From: Erythrobacter sp. HI0063
GTDB lineage: Bacteria > Pseudomonadota > Alphaproteobacteria > Sphingomonadales > Sphingomonadaceae
NCBI RefSeq assembly: GCF_001635685.1
Contig: NZ_LWFF01000138.1
Span: 1 to 39,581, forward strand
Direction: 5' to 3'
Length of the DNA: 39,581 nt
Shown: positions 7,988 through 14,644 of the stretch, piece by piece
Position numbering within the stretch: the first letter of the stretch is position 1
Layout of the letters: each line of letters begins with the position of its first letter
Made by a program: the position numbers and the translations under genes
The notes under the pieces: generated by a model
Seen by the model: only the letters and a program-made list of their open reading frames with translations
Told to the model about the DNA's origin: nothing
Database searches by the model: none

Positions 7988-8814
7988 TATCCCTCGCTCA
8001 CGATTGGCGTCGCCAGAAACCATCCCCGTCCGATGATCGCATCGGAAGGGACGACCGCTTCCCGATCCTTGAGATACAGATAGAGTTCGTCGAAATCGGC
8101 GCGCTCGTCACCCAGAATGGCGACGATGCAATGCGTTTTCGCCAGCGCATCGCGCCGCGTCTGCTTGCGCTCGTCCAGCGAGCCCAGGACCAGAAGCCTG
8201 TCCGTCCCTTCGGGGTCGAGCCCGGTGCTGGCGAGAGCGGCGCGAATGGCCTCGGCGAAATTTTCACCGAGGCGCGTCTGCCAGGCGACGACGACGTCCT
8301 GCTCTCGCAGGCGGGCCAGGGCATCAACGAGGGCGGGATCGGTCTGGCTGTCGGCCAGCGGATCGAAGGCGTCGCGGCCCGGATCGAGATCGATCAGCAC
8401 CATGGCGGGGCGTGCGCGACAGGCCGCGCGCTCGCTGTCGAACGCGCCGGGGGTTGCCAGCACGGCGCTGCGGGTGTCGGCGTTGGCGGGGCTGGCGTCG
8501 ACCCGATCGAGCGCGTGCTGCGCGAAGGTCAGGAAAGTCTTGTCGCGAACGCCGATGTCGCGTGCGCTTGGGGCGGGAAGGGCGGTGAGGCCGGTCAGCA
8601 CCACGGCGGTGTCATCCGACGAAGGGAGCGCGGCGCCTGTCGAAGGCGCTGAGGCGAGCGCGGCAGTCGCCGGAGCGCGCGGCGCGTCCCGCTTGCCCTT
8701 GGCGATCGCGACGCCTGCCGCGGCAAACGGAGCGGCGGCCGCGACCACGCAACCTTGCAACGCAAAAGCCGCGCCCGTCAGCGCCAGAGAGGACAGGACG
8801 CCCCGCAAGGTCAC
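7987..8814 (-). CDS. Divergent HAD-like lipoprotein, paralogue of the adjacent acid phosphatase
   Basis: The product is 275 residues with a lipoprotein signal peptide (ALQGC, Cys22). Residues about 45-75 are an Ala/Ser/Pro-rich linker. The C-terminal part parallels the neighbouring phosphatase: IDLDPG (141-146) in place of FDVDET, WQTR (178-181) in place of NTNR, Lys217 in ERKQTRR, GDERADF (235-241), and a GRGWF tail resembling its GQGWF. The two nucleophile-loop aspartates (142 and 144) and the acidic pair (236 and 240) are kept, but the Glu-Thr of motif I is replaced by Pro-Gly, so activity is uncertain. The start is GTG 8814, which overlaps the scoA stop as GTGA. A duplicated and diverged phosphatase is the simplest reading. 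Confidence 0.75.
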   Translation of the reverse strand: MTLRGVLSSLALTGAAFALQGCVVAAAAPFAAAGVAIAKGKRDAPRAPATAALASAPSTGAALPSSDDTAVVLTGLTALPAPSARDIGVRDKTFLTFAQHALDRVDASPANADTRSAVLATPGAFDSERAACRARPAMVLIDLDPGRDAFDPLADSQTDPALVDALARLREQDVVVAWQTRLGENFAEAIRAALASTGLDPEGTDRLLVLGSLDERKQTRRDALAKTHCIVAILGDERADFDELYLYLKDREAVVPSDAIIGRGWFLATPIVSEG

Positions 8815-9533
8815 GCCGCCTCGCGGTCTCGCGTGGTGACGAATTCGATCTTCTTGTCGTAGGGCGCGCCAACGATCAGGCGATTAACGAACACGCCCGG
8901 CAGATGGATCGCATCCGGGTCGAGCTCGCCCACGGGCACGATCTCTTCTACCTCGGCGACGCAGACCTTGCCGCAGGTGGCGGCGGGCATGTTGAAATTG
9001 CGCGCCGTCTTGCGGAACACGACATTGCCGGTCTCGTCCGCCTTCCAGGCCTTCACGATCGACAGATCGGCGAAGATGCCGCGTTCGAGAATGTAATCCT
9101 CTTCGTGGTCATCAGGGCCCACGAAGCTTTTGACCTCCTTACCTTCGGCCACCTGCGTGCCGACGCCGGTCTTCGTATAGAAGCCGGGAATGCCCGCGCC
9201 GCCCGCGCGCATCCGCTCGGCGAGCGTACCCTGCGGGCAGAATTCGACTTCGAGTTCACCGGCGAGGAATTGGCGTTCGAATTCCTTGTTCTCGCCGACA
9301 TAGGAGCTGATCATCTTCGCCACCTGCTTGGTACGCAGCAGCATGCCGATGCCTTCATTGTCGATCCCGGCATTGTTGCTGGCGAAGGTCAGGTTCCTGA
9401 CGCCCGAATCGCGGATCGCGACCAGCAGGCGTTCGGGAATGCCGCACAGGCCGAAGCCCCCGCTGGCGATCAGCATGCCGTCTTTAAGCACGCCATCGAG
9501 GGCGGCGGCGGCATCAGGGTAAAGCTTGTTCAT
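8811..9533 (-). CDS. scoA: 3-oxoacid CoA-transferase, subunit A
   Basis: This 240-residue alpha subunit pairs with ScoB. Family features are DGMLIASGGFGLCGIPE (residues 18-34, the CoA-binding glycine-rich loop), an EFCPQGTLAERMRAGGAGIPGFYT segment (97-120), and the NFNMPAATCGK region (179-189). ATG 9533 follows GGAGG; residues encoded further upstream do not resemble the family. It opens an operon in which each gene overlaps or nearly touches the next. The 350 bp upstream carries several TTGC/GCAA inverted repeats that may be regulatory. Confidence 0.94.
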   Translation of the reverse strand: MNKLYPDAAAALDGVLKDGMLIASGGFGLCGIPERLLVAIRDSGVRNLTFASNNAGIDNEGIGMLLRTKQVAKMISSYVGENKEFERQFLAGELEVEFCPQGTLAERMRAGGAGIPGFYTKTGVGTQVAEGKEVKSFVGPDDHEEDYILERGIFADLSIVKAWKADETGNVVFRKTARNFNMPAATCGKVCVAEVEEIVPVGELDPDAIHLPGVFVNRLIVGAPYDKKIEFVTTRDREAA

Positions 9534-9627
9534 CGGACCTCCGTTACGGCAAGGCGGTTTAGGACCATGGCGGGGCGCTGTCACCCCTGCGCAAAACGCG
9601 CGAGCAGAGCGACCTGTGCGGCAGAGT

Positions 9628-9684
9628 GTTGCGCTTCTTGCAACCATGAATGTTCTTTTCGCACTTGCACAATATTTGCTGCAA
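9628..9684. promoter_or_regulatory. Cluster of TTGC/GCAA inverted repeats between scoA and cdc48
   Basis: GTTGC-N7-GCAAC lies at 9628-9644, TTGCA-N10-TGCAA at 9665-9684 and TTGCTGCAA at 9676-9684. They are upstream of the scoA operon and overlap the proposed -35 of the plus-strand transcript. TGC...GCA dyads are typical of PhaR-type regulators of polyhydroxybutyrate metabolism, which would fit CoA-transferase genes, but this link is inference. Confidence 0.35.
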
Positions 9685-9693
9685 GCGCATATC
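9665..9693 (+). promoter_or_regulatory. Predicted sigma-70-type promoter for a short transcript
   Basis: A -35 box TTGCAC (9665-9670) and a -10-like CATATC (9688-9693) are separated by exactly 17 bp. Transcription would begin near 9700, about 30 bases before a strong terminator. Confidence 0.4.
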
Positions 9694-9697
9694 GGTC

Positions 9698-9765
9698 ATG
9701 CCTTTTCAGGCATCCTCTCCCAAGACTTAACAGCCCGGTTGGTTCGCCAGCCGGGCTTTTTTCTT
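9698..9765 (+). ncRNA. Candidate small RNA or attenuated leader upstream of cdc48
   Basis: Two hairpins lie between a predicted promoter and cdc48: ATGCC-TTTTCA-GGCAT at 9698-9713, then a UUCG-capped terminator stem at 9732-9757 with a T6 run. The single-stranded link contains CCTCTCCC, an anti-Shine-Dalgarno-like sequence found in some alphaproteobacterial small RNAs. No plus-strand gene lies upstream for this terminator to serve, because the neighbour on that side is the divergent scoA. Alternatives are an attenuator for cdc48 or a 10-codon leader peptide starting at 9698. Expression is not demonstrated. Confidence 0.4.
9732..9762 (+). terminator. Strong intrinsic terminator with UUCG tetraloop
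   Basis: AGCCCGG-T-TGG pairs with CCA-G-CCGGGCT across a TTCG loop, including one T-G wobble, and is followed by six T (9757-9762). There is no T-run on the minus side, so it works on the plus strand. It lies 122 bp before cdc48. Confidence 0.85.
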
Positions 9766-9884
9766 GTTCTGCATGCGTTGCAGGGTCTTTTCGTGGACCT
9801 TGCACGCCGTTCGCTCATTTGCATCGCGAGGGGCCGGTTCCTACCTGTCCCGCCAGTGACACGAATTGAGGACGGACCGAGCGA

Positions 9885-12197
9885 ATGGCCGATGCGCAAG
9901 CTGCAGTCGAAGATAACACGGTGAGGCTGCAGGTTGCAGCGGCACGGCAGGAGGAAAGCGGGCAGGGCATAGCGCGCCTGCCGCGCACGGCCTTCCAGAA
10001 GCTGGGCATTACCGAAGGCGATGTGGTCGAAATCAAGGGCAAGCGCTCCACCGTGGCGATCGCCATGGCCGCTTACGACGAGGATCAGGCGCTCGACGTG
10101 GTGCGCCTCGACGGGTTGCAGCGGGCCAATGCGGAAACCGGATCGGGCGAACACGTCACGATCGCCTCGACCGAATCGCGCCCCGCGACCCGTGTCGTCT
10201 TCGCGCCCGCCAGTCGCGAAATGCGCCTGCAGGGCCCGGCGCAGGCGCTGAAGCGCAATTTCTTCAGGAAACCGCTGGTGGCCGGCGATCTCGTCGCCAC
10301 GACGGGGCAGCAGCCGGTGCAGAACATGCCGCAGGAATTGCGCCGCATGGTCAACTCGCCCGCCTATGCGCTGACGCAGATCCGGCTCACCGTCGTCTCG
10401 ACGTCGCCCAAGGGTATCGTCCATATCGACGAAAATACCGAGGTCGAGCTGCGCGCCGAATACGAAGAAGCGAAGGCAGGTCGCGCGGTCGTCAATTACG
10501 ACGATGTCGGCGGGATCGAGGACACGATCCAGCAATTGCGCGAGATGGTGGAATTGCCGCTGCGCTATCCCGAACTGTTCACCCGCCTCGGCGTCGATCC
10601 GCCCAAGGGCGTGCTGCTGCACGGCCCGCCCGGAACCGGCAAGACGCGGTTGGCGCAGGCGGTCGCGAACGAGAGCGATGCCAATTTCTCGATCATCAAC
10701 GGCCCGGAGATCATGGGATCGGGCTATGGCGAGAGCGAGAAGCGCCTGCGCGAAGTGTTCGAGGAGGCGAGCCGCAACGCGCCCGCGATCATCTTCATCG
10801 ACGAGATCGATTCGATTGCTCCCAAGCGCGACCGCGTGCCGGGCGAGGCGGAAAAGCGCCTCGTCGCCCAATTGCTGACCTTGATGGATGGCCTGGAATC
10901 GCGCGCCAACGTGGTCGTGATCGCCGCCACCAACCGCCCCGACGCCATCGACGAAGCGCTGCGCCGTCCGGGCCGCTTCGATCGCGAGATCGTGATCGGC
11001 GTGCCGGACGAGAACGGGCGGCGCGAAATCCTCGGCATCCACACCCGCGGTATGCCGCTGGGCGACAAGGTGGATCTGAAGGAGCTGGCGCGTACCACGC
11101 ACGGCTTCGTCGGCGCGGACATCGCCGCGCTGGCGCGTGAGGCGGCCATCGATGCTGTGCGCCGGATCATGCCGCGCCTCGATCTCGACGAGCGGACGGT
11201 TCCGCCCGAAGTGCTCGACGATCTCTATGTCAGCCGCGAGGATTTCATCAGCGCGCTGAAGCGCATCCAGCCGTCGGCCATGCGCGAAGTCATGGTGCAG
11301 GTTCCCAATGTCGAATGGAGCGATGTCGGCGGCGTGGGCGATGCGGTGGAGAAACTGAAGGAAGGCATCGAACTGCCGATGCGCAATCCCGAAGCCTTCC
11401 ATCGCCTCGGCATTCGCCCGGCCAAGGGCTTCCTGCTCTATGGGCCGCCGGGCACGGGCAAGACCCTGCTCGCCAAGGCGGTCGCCAAGGAGGCGGAGGC
11501 GAACTTCATTTCGATGAAGAGCTCGGATCTGCTCTCCAAATGGTATGGCGAAAGCGAGCAGCAGATCGCTCGGATGTTCCAGCGTGCCCGCGCCGTGGCG
11601 CCCTGCGTCGTTTTCATCGACGAGATCGACAGCCTGGTGCCCGCGCGCGGATCGGGTGCGGGCGAACCGCAGGTGACGGGCCGTGTGGTCAACACGATCC
11701 TTGCCGAAATGGACGGGCTGGAGGAATTGCAGTCGGTCGTCGTGATCGGTGCCACCAACCGCCCGACTCTGGTCGATCCTGCGCTGCTGAGGCCGGGCCG
11801 GTTCGACGAGCTGGTCTATGTCGGCACGCCCGATCAGGGCGGGCGCGAACATATCCTCAAGATCCACACCCGCGACATGCCGCTGGCGGACGATGTCGAC
11901 CTCGCCGATGTGGCGGGCAAGACCGAGCGCTTCACCGGCGCGGACCTCGAAGACGTGGTTCGCCGTGCGGGTCTCAACGCGCTGCACCGGGTGGGCCGCG
12001 AGGTGACCGAAGTGGGCAATCAGGACTTCGTCGAAGCGCTCGAGGATTCGCGCGCGACGGTGACGCTCAAGATGGAAGAGGAATACAAGAAGATGCGCGG
12101 CGAGCTGAAGAAGCGCGCGGCGGAAGCGGTGCCGATCGGCTTCGTCTACGAGGGCATGGTGGAAAGCACGCGCGAGCGGAAGCACGGGGAGGGATAA
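9885..12197 (+). CDS. Cdc48/VCP-like AAA+ ATPase with two ATPase domains
   Basis: The 770-residue protein has the full Cdc48/p97 layout. A double-psi barrel N-domain spans about residues 12-185, with GIARLPRTAFQKLGITEGDVVEI near its start. D1 has Walker A GPPGTGKT at 247-254, Walker B IIFIDEID at 302-309 and an arginine-finger region RRPGRFDR. D2 has Walker A at 520-527, Walker B VVFIDEID at 575-582 and LRPGRFDE. The hexamer in archaea and eukaryotes unfolds proteins using ATP. Both ATPase sites look intact here. The substrates in bacteria are not established. GAGGA lies upstream of ATG 9885. Likely ancient transfer from archaea, with full-length conservation suggesting a selected function. 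Confidence 0.93.
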   Translation: MADAQAAVEDNTVRLQVAAARQEESGQGIARLPRTAFQKLGITEGDVVEIKGKRSTVAIAMAAYDEDQALDVVRLDGLQRANAETGSGEHVTIASTESRPATRVVFAPASREMRLQGPAQALKRNFFRKPLVAGDLVATTGQQPVQNMPQELRRMVNSPAYALTQIRLTVVSTSPKGIVHIDENTEVELRAEYEEAKAGRAVVNYDDVGGIEDTIQQLREMVELPLRYPELFTRLGVDPPKGVLLHGPPGTGKTRLAQAVANESDANFSIINGPEIMGSGYGESEKRLREVFEEASRNAPAIIFIDEIDSIAPKRDRVPGEAEKRLVAQLLTLMDGLESRANVVVIAATNRPDAIDEALRRPGRFDREIVIGVPDENGRREILGIHTRGMPLGDKVDLKELARTTHGFVGADIAALAREAAIDAVRRIMPRLDLDERTVPPEVLDDLYVSREDFISALKRIQPSAMREVMVQVPNVEWSDVGGVGDAVEKLKEGIELPMRNPEAFHRLGIRPAKGFLLYGPPGTGKTLLAKAVAKEAEANFISMKSSDLLSKWYGESEQQIARMFQRARAVAPCVVFIDEIDSLVPARGSGAGEPQVTGRVVNTILAEMDGLEELQSVVVIGATNRPTLVDPALLRPGRFDELVYVGTPDQGGREHILKIHTRDMPLADDVDLADVAGKTERFTGADLEDVVRRAGLNALHRVGREVTEVGNQDFVEALEDSRATVTLKMEEEYKKMRGELKKRAAEAVPIGFVYEGMVESTRERKHGEG

Positions 12198-12210
12198 GTC
12201 TTTCCCCGGC

Positions 12211-12229
12211 GGGGGCGACGTCAGCCCCC
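12211..12229. terminator. GC-rich hairpin at the convergent ends of cdc48 and the MscS-like gene
   Basis: GGGGGC (12211-12216) and GCCCCC (12224-12229) form a stem whose loop contains the stop codon of the minus-strand gene. No T-run is present, so termination would be weak or factor-dependent. Confidence 0.35.
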
Positions 12230-13300
12230 CGTCGCCCGCGCGTTCGCCGCCTCGACTTCGAGCCGGTGACGGATCAGCGCGCCAGGCATGTTGTTCTGAA
12301 GCCAGTGGAGCATATGTTCGCGCACTTCGCAGCGCAGCGTCCACAGGTCGCCGATCGTCCCCGCGCTCATCGCCAGGCGCAGTTCGATGCTCTCGGGATA
12401 GGCCTCGGTCATAAGAAGCGCGAGATTGCGTCCGTCGTAAAGTTCGTGCGCCGTCACGAAGCGTTCGAATTCCGTTCGGATCGGGCCGACGTCGGTCGCC
12501 GGATCGAGATGGAGAAAGACGGGCGCGGTCAGCTTCTCGCTGATCCGCGACCAATTCTCGAACGTGTCTTCGAGAAAGCGCACAGTCGGCACCACCAGCA
12601 CTCGCTCGTCCCAGGTCCGGACCGTGACGAAGCTCATGCGGATTTCCTCCACGCGCCCGACCTCGCCGTCCAGCTTGACCATATCGCCGATGCGTAGCGG
12701 CTGCGTCAGCGCCATCTGCAAGCCGCCGATCAGCGATTTGAGCGCCGGCTGGGCAGCCGCGCCCACGGCCAGAGCGGCGAGACCGGCGGAAGCCAGCATC
12801 GCGGTGCCGATATCGCGCACGCCCGGAATGTTGAGCATGATCAGCGAGACGGTGATGATGACGACGGCGACATTGACCGTGCGCGCCAGAATGGCGAGCC
12901 GCGTGCGCTGGGCGCGCAGGGCGACCGGATCTGCAGCGGCGTCGAACTGGCGCTGCAAGCCTTCGGAGATTCCCTTGACCGAGGCATAAAGCAGCCAGCC
13001 GATCAGGGCGGGCATGATGAAGCGGGCCGCCGCATCCCATTGGTCGCCCACCAAGGCGTCGCCATGAGCGGCAGCCGATATCGCGATTCCGAGCATGACC
13101 CACCGGAGCGGCTTGCGCACGCGAGCCAGCATCGCATCGTCGACCATGTTGATCGAATGGCGCGCCACCCGGCGCAGCACTGCCATCGCCAGCCAGTGCA
13201 GGGCGAGCGCTATCAGGACGGCACCGCCCAGCGTCACCGCGACCTCGATAAGCAGTTCGGTGTCGATCTGGTAATTGCGTGGGTCGTAACGTTCGAACAT
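12221..13300 (-). CDS. Mechanosensitive ion channel of the MscS family
   Basis: The product is 359 residues. Hydrophobic segments lie near 18-42, 65-80, 92-108 and 138-157, followed by the pore-lining helix ASAGLAALAVGAAAQPALKSLIGGLQMALTQPLRIGD (about 170-206) and the MscS beta domain with VEEIRMSFVTVRTWDERVLVVPT (217-239). MscS channels open under membrane tension to release solutes during osmotic downshock. The residues after the beta domain form the cytoplasmic vestibule. Compared with E. coli MscS (286) it has an extended N-terminal membrane region. It lies 33 bp downstream of the histidine kinase gene and may be cotranscribed with it and polA. The ATG at 13300 has only a weak ribosome binding site. 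Confidence 0.88.
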   Translation of the reverse strand: MFERYDPRNYQIDTELLIEVAVTLGGAVLIALALHWLAMAVLRRVARHSINMVDDAMLARVRKPLRWVMLGIAISAAAHGDALVGDQWDAAARFIMPALIGWLLYASVKGISEGLQRQFDAAADPVALRAQRTRLAILARTVNVAVVIITVSLIMLNIPGVRDIGTAMLASAGLAALAVGAAAQPALKSLIGGLQMALTQPLRIGDMVKLDGEVGRVEEIRMSFVTVRTWDERVLVVPTVRFLEDTFENWSRISEKLTAPVFLHLDPATDVGPIRTEFERFVTAHELYDGRNLALLMTEAYPESIELRLAMSAGTIGDLWTLRCEVREHMLHWLQNNMPGALIRHRLEVEAANARATGG

Positions 13301-13333
13301 CGCGTTTCGCCCTAGGCGGAGCGCAGGTACGAC

Positions 13334-14644
13334 TCAACCGGTCGCAGGCAGCTCGTTCTGCTGATCCTCGATGGGAAGCTCGATAATGACGCGAACGCCT
13401 TCGGCCAGGAATTCGCGCTCGATCGAACCGCCGAACTGGCGCGAGGCGCTGGTCATCAGCATGCTGCCGAAGCCGCGCCGTTCTGGTTCGGTCTCGATCG
13501 CGTCGCCCTGCTCCTGCCAGACCAGCTTGATCGTATCGCCCACCCGCTGCCAATCGACCGCGATCGTCCCGCCGCTGGACCAGGCACCGTATTTGACTGC
13601 ATTGGTGGTCAATTCGTGGAGCACCAGCCCAAGAGGTGTGACCTGCTTGGCCGGCAGGAGAATCTCGTCGCCCTCGATATCTGCGGTCAGTTTGCTGGAG
13701 CGATAGGGGGCAAGCGTCGTCTCGACGAGCGCGCGCAGCGAAGCGACCGGGCGATCGAGCTCGCCTTGCGACACCTCGTGCGCGGTCAGCAAAGCGCGGA
13801 CCCGTTCCGCGATCCCGTCGGTGACTTCCTTCGATTCGGGCTTGTCGCGACCGCTCAGCTGGATGATCGCCAGAACCACGGCGAACAGGTTCTTGACCCG
13901 GTGATTGAGTTCGCGCGCCAGAAGGTCCGCACGGTCGCGCGCTTCGCCCAGCGCCACCGCCTGCGCAGCCTCGACCTCCGCGCGGGCGGTGCGGGCGACG
14001 AGGCGCGTCCCAGCTACGATAGAGCCGATCAGCAACAGCATCAGTGCGCCCAGAAGGGGGAGGACGCGGCCTTCCGCACGCGCGGTCTCTTCGGTGGCGT
14101 CGGACAGGAGCTGGAATTCGATCCGCTCCATTTCTCCGATCGCGCGGCGCAGACGCTCCATCGTTTCCTGTCCCTGATCGGACAGCATTTCGCGGCGCGC
14201 GTCGATCAGCCGCCCGTCTTCAAGCAGCCGGACCGATTCGTCCATTTCCGCGAATTTGGACGTGGCGAGCGCTTCGATCTGATCGACCAGCTCGTTCTGC
14301 CTGCGGGTGGTCTCCTCATCCTCCATCGCGGTCCGCAGGCGGCGCAGCGAAGGATCGATCTGTTCGCGACCGATCAGATAGGATTCGAGATACCGCCGGT
14401 CGAGCGTGATCAGATAGCCGCGCTGCCCGGTCTCGGCATTGACCGCCGCGCTCGACACGTTGCGCAATTCGAGCAGGATGTCGTTGGTGCGTTCGACCTG
14501 TTCGCGCTCGGCCCGCTCGCTCTCGATCGTCTGGAAGGCGACGACGATCAGCCCGATCATCGCCAGCGCCATCAGAGCGAGCAGCGTGACATTGACCCAG
14601 CGAAAGCGCTTGCTGCGTCCGAGAAGATCGAATTTCGGCGTCAA
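13334..14644 (-). CDS. HWE-type sensor histidine kinase with CHASE3-like sensor
   Basis: The product is 436 residues. A membrane helix at 18-39 is followed by an extracytoplasmic CHASE3-like helical region (about 40-190; AETGQRGYLIT and a repeat-like second half), a second helix at 195-214, and an HWE/HisKA_2 kinase core. The phospho-acceptor is His248 in ELNHRVKNLF. The N-box is HELTTNAVKYGAWS (343-356), the family WxE is seen as WQEQG (376-380), and GFGSML lies at 391-396. HWE kinases occur mainly in alphaproteobacteria, often in stress or light signalling. No response regulator is adjacent. The start is TTG at 14644, overlapping the polA stop as TTGA. Confidence 0.88.
   Translation of the reverse strand: MTPKFDLLGRSKRFRWVNVTLLALMALAMIGLIVVAFQTIESERAEREQVERTNDILLELRNVSSAAVNAETGQRGYLITLDRRYLESYLIGREQIDPSLRRLRTAMEDEETTRRQNELVDQIEALATSKFAEMDESVRLLEDGRLIDARREMLSDQGQETMERLRRAIGEMERIEFQLLSDATEETARAEGRVLPLLGALMLLLIGSIVAGTRLVARTARAEVEAAQAVALGEARDRADLLARELNHRVKNLFAVVLAIIQLSGRDKPESKEVTDGIAERVRALLTAHEVSQGELDRPVASLRALVETTLAPYRSSKLTADIEGDEILLPAKQVTPLGLVLHELTTNAVKYGAWSSGGTIAVDWQRVGDTIKLVWQEQGDAIETEPERRGFGSMLMTSASRQFGGSIEREFLAEGVRVIIELPIEDQQNELPATG

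Noticed and set aside
9698..9730. Ten-codon reading frame MPFQASSPKT directly before the strong terminator, as a leader peptide
   Set aside because: No ribosome binding site and no run of a regulated amino acid; mentioned only as an alternative to the small-RNA reading.
9696..13553. Long minus-strand frame across cdc48 and the MscS-like gene
   Set aside because: Low-complexity Arg/Ala/Asp-rich translation with no recognisable domain; an antisense artefact of GC-rich coding DNA.
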